A stretch of DNA of 32,004 nt from Candidatus Roizmanbacteria bacterium RIFCSPHIGHO2_12_FULL_37_23 (GTDB taxonomy: Bacteria; Patescibacteriota; Microgenomatia; UBA1406; HO2-37-13b). The translations under genes and the position numbers were made by a program. Positions 22,082-29,232 of this stretch are shown piece by piece. Location: positions 1-32,004 of the forward strand of contig MFZX01000012.1 of NCBI GenBank assembly GCA_001788095.1. The letters run 5' to 3'. Each line of letters starts with the position of its first letter. Position 1 is the stretch's first letter. Under the pieces are notes generated by a model. The model searched no databases. It was not told where the DNA came from and worked only from the letters and a program-made list of their open reading frames with translations.

Positions 22082-24400
22082 ATGGAATCAAAGCTTCAAT
22101 TAAGAAATAAAATTGCATCGTTTACCCTTATTCTAAGAGACAAAATTTCTTTTCTCCCTAAAAAACTTGTTATTATCGTTGTTATTGGATTAATTATTAT
22201 CGTTAGTCTGGTGAGTTATACATATGTCTTAAAAGATTTACCTGATCCGCGAGGCCTTAGGAATTATGGTGTGATTCCCTTGTCTACACAAATTTATGAT
22301 AGAAATGGAAAACTTTTATATGATATTTTTAGAGATCAAAATAGAACTCCAGTAAAACTCAAGAATCTTCCTGTTTATGTTCCACAAGCAACAATAGCTA
22401 TTGAAGATGCAAATTTTTACAAACATAGTGGAATTTCGATTTTCGGTGGCATACTAAGAGCTGTAAAAGATACGTTATTGGGTAATAGTAAGAGAGTCCA
22501 AGGTGGATCCACGATCACGCAACAATTGGTTAAATCAGCACTTCTATCTCCAGAAAGGACTATTCGACGAAAGCTTAAAGAGGTTGTTTTAGCAGTTGAA
22601 ATAGAACAACTCCTATCAAAAGACGAGATACTTGAGCTCTATCTTAATCAAGTTCCCTATGGGGGGGTCTCTTATGGTATTCAGGAAGCAGCTCGTTCTT
22701 ATTTTGATAAAGATGCGAAAGATTTAGGACTTCATGAGGCTGCTTTATTAGCCGGTTTACCGAGAGCACCAACGACATATAATCCTTATACCAATTTTGA
22801 TAGAGCTAAAGCTCGTCAAAAGGAGGTTTTAAAGAGGATGGAGGAGCTTGATTACATTACTAATAAGCAAAGAATTGATGCAGAAAAAAAAGAACTTGAT
22901 ATTCGACCACCAGAGACTTCAATCAAGGCTCCTCATTTTGTTTTCTATGTACGATCGATATTAGAGAAAGAATATGGGAAAGAGCTCGTAGAAGAAGGTG
23001 GATTGAAAGTCGTAACAACACTTGATTACGATCTTCAAGCATCTTCTGAAGCGATTCTTAAAGAGGAGGTAGATGATATACGTCATCTTAAAGTAACTAA
23101 TGGTGCTTTGCTTGCAACACGCCCATCAACTGGAGAAATTCTCACTATGGTTGGTTCTGTAGATTTTTTTGCTGAAGGCTCTGGTTCATACAATGTGACC
23201 ACAGCCAATCGTCAACCCGGGTCCTCTATCAAACCTATCACATACGCATTAGCACTTGAAAAAAAGATTATCAATCCTGCTAGCGTGTTGATTGATGGTC
23301 CGAGTTGTTTTATTGCAGAAGGACAACCAAAAGCTTATTGCCCAGGAAACTACGATGGATCATTTAGAGGTCCGATACAAGTAAGATTTGCACTTGCTAA
23401 CTCGTTGAATATTCCTGCTGTCCGAACGATGGCAAAACTTGGAGTAGAAGAATTCGTTGCATCTTCCCCAGCATTTTTAATTAAGTCCCTTAAGGATCCT
23501 AAAAACTATGGACTTTCACTTACACTTGGAGGTGGTGAAATTCCAATGGTACAAATGGCTCAAGCATTTTCCGCATTTGCAAATGAAGGAGTTCCAAGAG
23601 AGCTTGTGGCTATATTAAAAGTTACTGACAAAAATGGAAAAACTATTTATGAATATAAAGATCCAAACTTTGCGAAAGACATTCATAAGACATTACAATA
23701 TCCAAACTTTCTTGGCATTTCAGGTAAAAGAGCACTATCTAAAGAAACCGCATTTCTTATATCTCACATCTTGCTTGATAATGGTGCTCGATCGCAAGCC
23801 TTTGGAACATCAAGTAATTTGGTGATTAAAGGTAAAACCGTTTCTGTAAAAACTGGGACAACAAATGATTATAGAGATAATTGGACAATTGGTTATACAC
23901 CAAATTTTCTGGTAGCTACATGGGTAGGTAACAATGATAATACTCCAATGTCTTATCTTGCATCTGGAATAACGGGTGCAGCACCTATTTGGAATCGGGT
24001 TATGTCGATTCTTCTCGAGGAGCAACCAGATTTATGGCCCCGTCAGCCAGAAGGCGTAGTAGGTCGACAGGTATGTTCAGTCTCTGGATTAGTTCCAAGT
24101 TCTGCGAGTCCACATGAAGGTGAAGGTGGATGTCCGACGCGGTTTGAATTCATGCTCAGAGGAACAGAAAACGTTGGAGCCGGTGTTATCGCGCGAGAAT
24201 TCATTCCTGTTAATAGAGATACTGGTTTTATGACAAAAGCAGATGATCCTTCTGCTGAAATGCGAGAACAGACAGTTATCAGCGATGGATTGTCGAAGTA
24301 TTGCTTAGACTGCACACACGAGCATGAACCTGCAGTCACAGTAAACGTTTTTAAACAACAAGATACTGGCCGTAATCCAAATGAAAGAAGGATAGAATAA
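22082..24400 (+). CDS. Class A penicillin-binding protein (PBP1A type), paralogue 2
   Basis: Bifunctional peptidoglycan synthase. 772 residues from the ATG at 22082: a single transmembrane helix (about 29-48), a GT51 domain with catalytic Glu108 in AIEDANF and GGSTITQQ at 141-148, and a transpeptidase domain with SSIK (Ser381, Lys384), SLN (441-443) and KTGT (590-593). The tail beyond 660 has several Cys residues (CSVSG, GGCPT, YCLDC) and could form disulfides outside the cell, but that is inference. It is clearly paralogous to the PBP at 14905-17202 over the GT51 and transpeptidase parts. Its stop is 1 base from the convergent end of pgk. Confidence 0.95.
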   Translation: MESKLQLRNKIASFTLILRDKISFLPKKLVIIVVIGLIIIVSLVSYTYVLKDLPDPRGLRNYGVIPLSTQIYDRNGKLLYDIFRDQNRTPVKLKNLPVYVPQATIAIEDANFYKHSGISIFGGILRAVKDTLLGNSKRVQGGSTITQQLVKSALLSPERTIRRKLKEVVLAVEIEQLLSKDEILELYLNQVPYGGVSYGIQEAARSYFDKDAKDLGLHEAALLAGLPRAPTTYNPYTNFDRAKARQKEVLKRMEELDYITNKQRIDAEKKELDIRPPETSIKAPHFVFYVRSILEKEYGKELVEEGGLKVVTTLDYDLQASSEAILKEEVDDIRHLKVTNGALLATRPSTGEILTMVGSVDFFAEGSGSYNVTTANRQPGSSIKPITYALALEKKIINPASVLIDGPSCFIAEGQPKAYCPGNYDGSFRGPIQVRFALANSLNIPAVRTMAKLGVEEFVASSPAFLIKSLKDPKNYGLSLTLGGGEIPMVQMAQAFSAFANEGVPRELVAILKVTDKNGKTIYEYKDPNFAKDIHKTLQYPNFLGISGKRALSKETAFLISHILLDNGARSQAFGTSSNLVIKGKTVSVKTGTTNDYRDNWTIGYTPNFLVATWVGNNDNTPMSYLASGITGAAPIWNRVMSILLEEQPDLWPRQPEGVVGRQVCSVSGLVPSSASPHEGEGGCPTRFEFMLRGTENVGAGVIAREFIPVNRDTGFMTKADDPSAEMREQTVISDGLSKYCLDCTHEHEPAVTVNVFKQQDTGRNPNERRIE

Positions 24401-24401
24401 T

Positions 24402-25616
24402 TTAGATGGAAAATTTTTTCTGAGATGCTTTCAGAGCTTCAAGACCGGGAAGTGTTCCTTTCTCAATAAATTCAAGCATCGCACCTCCTCCTGTAGATAT
24501 ATGCGTTATTTTTTCAGTATTATGTTTACCATTCAGTATTGCCAAAGTATCTCCACCACCGATAAGAGAAGTGGCCTTTTTGTTATGAATGATAGCATGG
24601 TAGATGTGATCCGAACCTTTTGAAAATGCCGGTTTTTCAAACATTCCCATTGGACCATTCCAAATGATTGTATGGGCTTTCCCAATAGCTTCTCCGAATG
24701 CGTCACAAGTCTTTGGTCCGATATCAAGGATATGCATAGCATCTTCCACGTGTTCGATATCAACAATCCTAGGTTTTACATGATTATCTTCCGGATCTCC
24801 GACAACCACATCCTGCGGCAAAATTTGCGTGATTCCCCGCGATCCACCTAGATACAACAGATGCCGTGCCTTCTCAACTTCCTCATATTCATACACGCTT
24901 TTCCCGATGTTATAGCCCTGAGCTGCAATAAACGTATTGGCCAGCCCTCCCCCGATTAACAAAAAGTCACTGATTTGGAGAAGCCTAGAAATAAACGCGA
25001 TTTTTGTTGAAACTTTTATTCCTCCGATAATTGAAACAACGGGTTTTTTTGGGTCGCGAATAGCTTTTGATATATTTTCCACCTCTTTTTTAACAAGAAG
25101 TCCTGCGTATGACGGTAAATACCGGGGGATTCCGATGACGGATGTTTCTATCCGGTGAGCCACAGCAAAGCCGTCCATGACAAAAATATCTCCAAGACTG
25201 GCAAGTTTTTCTGCAAATTGAGGATCTTTCGTTTTATCTTGTGGGTAGTATCGCATATTTTCAAGTACGAATACTTCATTTTCACTCTGATTCTCAAAAG
25301 TAGCACGATCTTCTGTAAGGAAATCGTCGATGAGTTTAAATGAATACCCCGTAATGTATTTCGACAACGCATCTACGACGATTTTTAACGAATGTCTGGG
25401 ATCCCTGACTTTTGGCCGGTTCATTTTTGCTAAACAGATAATTCGGTTACCGTTTTTCAGCAAATGTTTCAACGTTGGAATATTCTGGCGAATGCGCGTA
25501 TCATCGGCGATGGAAAGATCTTCATTTAAGGCAACATCAAAATCAGCTCGAACAAGAACTCTCTTATTTTTAATTTCTACGTCATCGATGGTTTTAATAT
25601 CAAAGCCTTTGATCAT
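24402..25616 (-). CDS. pgk: Phosphoglycerate kinase
   Basis: Cytosolic enzyme that transfers phosphate between 1,3-bisphosphoglycerate and ADP in glycolysis and gluconeogenesis. 404 residues, normal length, with RVLVRADFDVAL (usual RVDFNVP), VLENMRYYP, DGFAVAHRIETSVIG, the hinge IIGGIKVSTKI, WNGPMGMFE, IGGGDT and STGGGAMLEFIE. The substrate motif usually written SHLGRP reads AKMNRP, so the His and Gly are replaced while Arg-Pro remains. Last gene of an fba-fbp-pgk operon, overlapping fbp by four bases (ATGA). Its 5' half looks somewhat more GC-rich than its neighbours. Confidence 0.95.
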   Translation of the reverse strand: MIKGFDIKTIDDVEIKNKRVLVRADFDVALNEDLSIADDTRIRQNIPTLKHLLKNGNRIICLAKMNRPKVRDPRHSLKIVVDALSKYITGYSFKLIDDFLTEDRATFENQSENEVFVLENMRYYPQDKTKDPQFAEKLASLGDIFVMDGFAVAHRIETSVIGIPRYLPSYAGLLVKKEVENISKAIRDPKKPVVSIIGGIKVSTKIAFISRLLQISDFLLIGGGLANTFIAAQGYNIGKSVYEYEEVEKARHLLYLGGSRGITQILPQDVVVGDPEDNHVKPRIVDIEHVEDAMHILDIGPKTCDAFGEAIGKAHTIIWNGPMGMFEKPAFSKGSDHIYHAIIHNKKATSLIGGGDTLAILNGKHNTEKITHISTGGGAMLEFIEKGTLPGLEALKASQKKFSI

Positions 25617-26575
25617 GATAAAAATGATTGATAATGATTAACTTCTTTTTTACTTCCCATTACAATAGAAACTCTTTGATGAAGCTGTTTGGGAGTAATA
25701 TCGAGCGGATTTTTTTTCTCTGAAAAAGCAAGACCGCCAGCTTGCTGAATAATATAAGCAAGGGGATTAACCTCATACATTAGTCTCAAAATTCCATCAG
25801 GTCGTTCTTTGTCAGAAGGATAACCAAATATTCCACCCTTTAATAATGTTCGATGCACATCGACAACCATTGATCCAATATACCGAGATGTATATTTTTT
25901 TTCACTATTTTTAACGTCTTTTAGATATTTGAGTGTATGTTTGTGAAAAATCGGTTCGTAACTTTCATTAAAGGAGTAGATGCCTTTCTCTTCTGGAATG
26001 ATGATATTTGGATGTGAAAGAAGAAATGTCCCAACAGAAGGATCAAGCGTAAATCCATTAACGCCTTGTCCACAAGAATATACAAACATAACGCTTGGTC
26101 CATAAATGATATATCCTGCTGCGACCTGTTTCCTACCTGGCTGCAGAATATTTTTATCATTAAGATATATAGAAAAAATAGTACCTATATTTACATTCAC
26201 TTCGATATTCGAAGACCCGTCTAATGGATCAAAATAAACCATATAATGACCATTGTTTTCAAGGGAAATTGCATCAGCGAGCTCCTCAGAGGCTAAAGTC
26301 TGGGCCTGTCCTGATTGGCTAAGACAATCAACAAGTATTTCATTACTTAAAATATCAAGTTTCTTAACCTCGTCTCCGGAAGCATTTGTACTACCTGTTT
26401 TACCTAAAATATCAACAAGCCCAGATTGTTTTACGTGCGATGCTATGATTTTCACCGCATTTTCAAGAGTAGTCATCAGAAGAGTAAATGATCCTGTAGC
26501 TTTTTCGAATTTTTGTTCTTCTTTGAGAAGATATTCGGTAAGTGTTACAATTTTATTGTACATGTTTTTTGACAA
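25613..26575 (-). CDS. fbp: Fructose-1,6-bisphosphatase, class I
   Basis: Hydrolyses fructose 1,6-bisphosphate to fructose 6-phosphate, the irreversible gluconeogenic step. 320 residues, normal length, with the metal-binding motifs SEE (96-98) and DPLDGSSN (116-123), the nucleotide/AMP-side segment TNASGDEVKKLD (63-74), and the conserved GGIFGYPSD and LRLMYEVNPLAYIIQQAGG regions. A second in-frame Met at 26563 is an alternative start. It overlaps the 3' end of fba by 23 bases and pgk by 4, so the three genes must be co-transcribed. Its presence says this cell makes hexose phosphate from triose units. Confidence 0.95.
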   Translation of the reverse strand: MSKNMYNKIVTLTEYLLKEEQKFEKATGSFTLLMTTLENAVKIIASHVKQSGLVDILGKTGSTNASGDEVKKLDILSNEILVDCLSQSGQAQTLASEELADAISLENNGHYMVYFDPLDGSSNIEVNVNIGTIFSIYLNDKNILQPGRKQVAAGYIIYGPSVMFVYSCGQGVNGFTLDPSVGTFLLSHPNIIIPEEKGIYSFNESYEPIFHKHTLKYLKDVKNSEKKYTSRYIGSMVVDVHRTLLKGGIFGYPSDKERPDGILRLMYEVNPLAYIIQQAGGLAFSEKKNPLDITPKQLHQRVSIVMGSKKEVNHYQSFLS

Positions 26576-27905
26576 TCTCTATTGTATTAAACACGTTTAG
26601 ACGATCAAAAAGTAATTCGAACTTTGATTCAAGACTATCTAATATTGTTTTCTTATTAGAATCGCTAAGCATCCATTGGTCTATTTTAAAGGGTCCATGT
26701 GCTTTCTTCCTGAGTGTATAAATAAATTGTTCATCGGTTTGGCCTTCTAGTCGTTCACTTTGTAAATTTTCTCTGATCCATGTATACATCTTTTGTTTTA
26801 ACGAATCTGGTAAATTGTCGAAAAAAATATTTTGAAATCCAGTAGCAAGATGAATCTCTAATGCTCCATTTTGGGGAAAACTGTTGAATAGATCTTCAGG
26901 CAATGTTGATGCTCCATGCTGCACAGCACCTCCGATATTATACTTTGAATGAGCTACTTCACTAATATCATGCAAAACGCTGAAATCAACATCAACTTGT
27001 TGCATTGTTCCGTCCGGCATTAAAACTCCTCCATGACTTGTTCCAGTTTGAGCACTTGCCTTACTAATTCCTGTTTGCTCTTTATAATTTGGTTGGTTTA
27101 TAAGACCATTCATAAATGCTTCAAAATCGGAAACCGTACTATTGATACCACCTATATGACCTATTTCACCACCGATTGAGATAGTGATTCCTTTAGGTTC
27201 AATAGATCGGATATAATCAACCATAAGACCTGTCATTTCGTAGTTGTTTTTTTGTTGTTCATCAACGGTTCCTTTTCCAAGATCTACAAGTGTCGACCCA
27301 TCTATGTCAATGTTATAAAACTCTGCTTCGACTGAACGCTTTATAAGATCCTTCATCCGATTGATTTCAGAATCCTTGTCTTTTGTAAATATATCACGTT
27401 TAAATTGATAGTGGTCGCCTTGTATAAAAATCGGCCCTTTAAATCGTTCCTTAACAGCAGCTGCAAGGACAGATGCCGAATACTCTGAGGGTTGTTGGTC
27501 AGTATAATTTTGTTCAGTATTCGCAATTTCGAAAACAAATGCTCCTATGTTATGCTTTTGGGCAAGTTTAAATACTCGCCTACAAACATCATATGTAAGC
27601 ATGCGTATATTCATAGCAGGGACAGTAAAACCGTTGATTTCATTTTTACCAATCGCCATATATACATTATGAATTGAAGATGGAATAGCTCCTGAAAATC
27701 TAGCAATTTTTCTGATGAGATTCTGAGCATACTCTCTTACACCTTCAGACTTAGCAAATGCAGATGTATAAACGAGTTTGTCAATATAACTTGCTCGAAG
27801 TTTCTGTTCATCGTGGACCTCGACATCTCCGTCAATATTGCCTATAATATGTACGAGATCTTTTTGAAGATTTTTGATTGTTGAGTAATATTTTTGAAGT
27901 GTCAT
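26553..27905 (-). CDS. fba: Class II fructose-bisphosphate aldolase, extended form
   Basis: Joins or splits fructose 1,6-bisphosphate and two triose phosphates; zinc-dependent TIM-barrel enzyme. Motifs of the class: FTVPAMNIR (93-101), FIQGDHYQF (160-168) with the catalytic Asp164 and zinc ligand His165, IGGEIGHIGG (244-253), TGTSHGG (287-293) and GAVQHGAST (326-334) with zinc ligand His330. At 450 residues it is about 100 longer than usual, with an extra N-terminal helical region (about 1-80) and C-terminal extension. First gene of fba-fbp-pgk. Other ketose-bisphosphate aldolases of the class cannot be excluded, but the operon partners fit fructose bisphosphate. Confidence 0.88.
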   Translation of the reverse strand: MTLQKYYSTIKNLQKDLVHIIGNIDGDVEVHDEQKLRASYIDKLVYTSAFAKSEGVREYAQNLIRKIARFSGAIPSSIHNVYMAIGKNEINGFTVPAMNIRMLTYDVCRRVFKLAQKHNIGAFVFEIANTEQNYTDQQPSEYSASVLAAAVKERFKGPIFIQGDHYQFKRDIFTKDKDSEINRMKDLIKRSVEAEFYNIDIDGSTLVDLGKGTVDEQQKNNYEMTGLMVDYIRSIEPKGITISIGGEIGHIGGINSTVSDFEAFMNGLINQPNYKEQTGISKASAQTGTSHGGVLMPDGTMQQVDVDFSVLHDISEVAHSKYNIGGAVQHGASTLPEDLFNSFPQNGALEIHLATGFQNIFFDNLPDSLKQKMYTWIRENLQSERLEGQTDEQFIYTLRKKAHGPFKIDQWMLSDSNKKTILDSLESKFELLFDRLNVFNTIEIVKKHVQ

Positions 27906-27933
27906 TCTTCAGTCATAAACTATTAAGTATTTC

Positions 27934-27939
27934 ATTATA
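27934..27939 (-). promoter_or_regulatory. Candidate -10 box of the fba-fbp-pgk operon
   Basis: TATAAT on the minus strand (27939-27934), 28 bases before the fba ATG at 27905, predicting a leader of about 22 bases. This is longer than for other genes in the window. No convincing -35 is visible at the normal distance. The 99-base gap up to dtd holds this site and the dtd promoter, nothing else that I can see. Confidence 0.35.
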
Positions 27940-28004
27940 TACCATGTTTTTACTCGGAACCAGACATTATTGCAACGTATAGTTAACAATTTCAAAACAT
28001 AATT

Positions 28005-28451
28005 ATGAAAGCTTTGATTCAAAGGGTTAAAAAAGGGTCTGTAAAAGTTAATAATAAGTTGGTAAGTAAAATTGGATCTGGTTATGTGGTTCTTCTTGGG
28101 ATCTTCGAAGATGATACCGAAAGTGATGTAGAAAAGATTGTTGCTAAACTAGTGAATCTCCGCATCATGTCTGATGATGCACACAAAATGAATCGTTCGA
28201 TTAAAGATATTAAAGGACAAATTCTTGTTGTGTCTCAATTTACACTGTGCGCCGATCTCACTTATGGGAGAAGACCTTCGTTTATAAAAGCCATGGATCC
28301 AACAAGAGCTAAGCATCTATATCTATTTTTCGTAAAAAAATTATCTGAACAAGACATAGATACAAAAACAGGAAAATTTGGCGAATATATGGATGTAGAA
28401 ATTGTAAATGATGGTCCAGTGACGATAATGATGAACAGTAGAAAGATATAA
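28005..28451 (+). CDS. dtd: D-aminoacyl-tRNA deacylase
   Basis: Cytosolic proofreading enzyme that removes D-amino acids and glycine wrongly attached to tRNA. The 148-residue length is typical. Visible motifs are MKALIQRVKKGSV at the N-terminus, VVSQFTLCADLTYGRRPSF (75-93, with SQFTL at 77-81) and the Gly-cisPro motif NDGPVT (135-140), which together form the active site. Possible -10 TATAGT at 27978-27983, uncertain. The stop codon is 5 bases before the -35 of the TrpR-like gene. Confidence 0.95.
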   Translation: MKALIQRVKKGSVKVNNKLVSKIGSGYVVLLGIFEDDTESDVEKIVAKLVNLRIMSDDAHKMNRSIKDIKGQILVVSQFTLCADLTYGRRPSFIKAMDPTRAKHLYLFFVKKLSEQDIDTKTGKFGEYMDVEIVNDGPVTIMMNSRKI

Positions 28452-28456
28452 AGTAC

Positions 28457-28485
28457 TTGACAAGTTATGCCTATACTAGTACACT
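28457..28485 (+). promoter_or_regulatory. Promoter of the TrpR-like gene
   Basis: A consensus TTGACA at 28457-28462, a 17-base spacer and TACACT at 28480-28485. The ATG at 28494 is 8 bases beyond the -10, so the mRNA should start 1 to 2 bases before it. The -10 box lies within the CTAG-type operator at 28475-28488. Confidence 0.75.
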
Positions 28486-28488
28486 AGT
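28475..28488. promoter_or_regulatory. trp-operator-like element (CTAG-N4-CTAG)
   Basis: ACTAGTACACTAGT is nearly symmetric and differs from the core of the E. coli trp operator, ACTAGTTAACTAGT, only at two central positions. The spacing CTAG-TACA-CTAG is the same. It covers the -10 box of the gene for a TrpR-family protein that starts 6 bases later, the arrangement expected for autorepression. Operator function is inference from the match. Confidence 0.65.
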
Positions 28489-28493
28489 AAGTT

Positions 28494-28757
28494 ATGTTAA
28501 CTAAACAGGACCATAAACTACTTCACGAACTCGTCGATTCGCTCTTAAAGATGAATTCTAAGGAAAAAATGACTGATTTTTTATATGGAGTTTTAACGGA
28601 AAAAGAAATTAAAGAGATTTCAAGACGCTTAGAAATTGTTCATTTGATTAAAAAAGGACTTGCTCATAAAAAGATAGCTGAAAGATTAGAAGTTGGAGTT
28701 GCAACAGTTACTCGTGGTTCAAAAGAGTTGCAAAAAGGTCATTTTAAATATGTGTAA
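28494..28757 (+). CDS. TrpR-family transcriptional repressor
   Basis: DNA-binding protein of 87 residues in the TrpR superfamily; the family forms helical dimers with a helix-turn-helix. LTEKEIKEISRRLEIVHLI (34-52) and the helix-turn-helix 57-78 (KIAERLEVGVATVTRGSKEL) align closely with E. coli TrpR. Arg45 and Arg74 correspond to TrpR Arg54 and Arg84, which contact L-tryptophan, and the ATxTRGS recognition segment is kept. It lacks the long TrpR N- and C-terminal arms (E. coli TrpR is 108 residues). The trp-operator-like site across its own promoter suggests autoregulation. A ligand of tryptophan is plausible but not shown. It faces the second TrpR-superfamily gene. Confidence 0.82.
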   Translation: MLTKQDHKLLHELVDSLLKMNSKEKMTDFLYGVLTEKEIKEISRRLEIVHLIKKGLAHKKIAERLEVGVATVTRGSKELQKGHFKYV

Positions 28758-28771
28758 ATTCTTTTATGTCC

Positions 28772-28801
28772 AAAATGGCTCTATTCTTGATGGAGCTTTT
28801 T
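28772..28801. terminator. Weak bidirectional terminator between the two TrpR-superfamily genes
   Basis: GCTC at 28778-28781 and GAGC at 28793-28796 form a short stem with an 11-base loop, flanked by AAAA at 28772-28775 and TTTTT at 28797-28801, so either strand ends in a T-run. The stem is short and overlaps the last codons of the minus-strand gene; the call is tentative. Confidence 0.35.
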
Positions 28802-29116
28802 AAGTGTTTTCCAGTATCCACCACAGCCCTGGAACAGCCAGTGAGCAACCCTTGTTACCGTTGTAGTTGATACGCCGATTTTGTCTGCAACCTCTTGATA
28901 TGAATGTCCCCTTTTGAGTAAGCGAGCCATTTCCAAGCGATTTGCAAATTCAACAATTTCACTAAAAGTCAATAAGTCTCTTAAAAGTGCAGACATTTCC
29001 TTTTCATTTTTACACGATAAAAAAGCTTGCATTAATTTTCTTTCCCTTTCGTTTCGTGCCCTATAACTTTCTTGTTGTATAAAAGTAGCACTTTCAGATC
29101 TTCGAATGTTTGTCAT
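28781..29116 (-). CDS. TrpR-superfamily repressor, YerC/HisR-like
   Basis: 111-residue DNA-binding protein. An Arg/Glu-rich N-terminal extension (1-30) precedes the TrpR-like core: LLTFSEIVEFANRLEMARLLKRG (48-70) and the helix-turn-helix YQEVADKIGVSTTTVTRVAHWL (73-94), then GCGGYW, typical of the YerC/YecD branch. The recognition segment reads TTVTRVAHW, not ATVTRGSKEL as in the other paralogue, so the two should read different operators. From memory, comparative genomics in Firmicutes has linked YerC-type proteins (called HisR) to histidine genes. It is transcribed away from the attenuator leader and shares a 50-base divergent region containing a 20-base palindrome. Confidence 0.82.
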   Translation of the reverse strand: MTNIRRSESATFIQQESYRARNERERKLMQAFLSCKNEKEMSALLRDLLTFSEIVEFANRLEMARLLKRGHSYQEVADKIGVSTTTVTRVAHWLFQGCGGYWKTLKKLHQE

Positions 29117-29122
29117 GCTATT

Positions 29123-29128
29123 ATTATA
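29123..29128 (-). promoter_or_regulatory. Extended -10 promoter of the YerC/HisR-like gene
   Basis: TATAAT on the minus strand (29128-29123) preceded by TG-A gives an extended -10; it is 6 bases before the ATG at 29116, so the mRNA is predicted to be leaderless. No TTGACA-like -35 is present; the position where it would be is occupied by the palindrome at 29146-29165. Confidence 0.65.
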
Positions 29129-29132
29129 TCAC

Positions 29133-29160
29133 TTGACAAATCAAATTACTATGTTAACAT
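29133..29160 (+). promoter_or_regulatory. Promoter of the attenuator leader
   Basis: TTGACA at 29133-29138, a 16-base spacer and TAACAT at 29155-29160, which ends 6 bases before the leader-peptide ATG at 29167. The predicted transcript therefore begins at or beside that ATG. The -10 box is inside the palindrome 29146-29165. Confidence 0.6.
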
Positions 29161-29165
29161 AGTAA
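29146..29165. promoter_or_regulatory. 20-bp perfect palindrome, candidate operator
   Basis: TTACTATGTTAACATAGTAA is a perfect inverted repeat of 20 bases centred between 29155 and 29156. It covers the -10 and part of the spacer of the plus-strand leader promoter and the -35 position of the minus-strand YerC/HisR-like gene. A dimeric repressor bound here would block the leader and could also control its own gene. The ACTA...TAGT ends recall the trp operator but with a wider spacing, in keeping with a different paralogue. Binding is inference. Confidence 0.65.
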
Positions 29166-29166
29166 C

Positions 29167-29232
29167 ATGTTAATAAATAAGACAGATTGGATTTCTACAA
29201 TTAATCATCACTTCCTCGCGAAGGCGGGGTAA
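29167..29232 (+). CDS. Leader peptide with tandem His codons
   Basis: A 21-codon reading frame beginning MLINKTDWISTINHH and ending FLAKAG, stop TAA at 29230-29232. It starts 6 bases after a -10 box, so it is probably read from a leaderless mRNA. Codons 14 and 15 are CAT CAC (29206-29211), two His codons in a row, and there is one Trp codon at position 8 (29188-29190). Attenuator segment 1 starts within the second His codon and segment 2 overlaps the stop codon. This is the arrangement of amino-acid leader peptides such as those of trp and his operons. The peptide itself should have no other role. Confidence 0.7.
   Translation: MLINKTDWISTINHHFLAKAG

Noticed and set aside
29188-29190. Tryptophan as the amino acid sensed by the leader, given the TrpR-family neighbours and one Trp codon.
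   Set aside because: The Trp codon is single and lies about 20 bases before segment 1, so a ribosome stalled there would not cover segment 1. The tandem His codons sit at the right place, and the downstream protein has nine Trp but no His. Trp is kept only as a second possibility.
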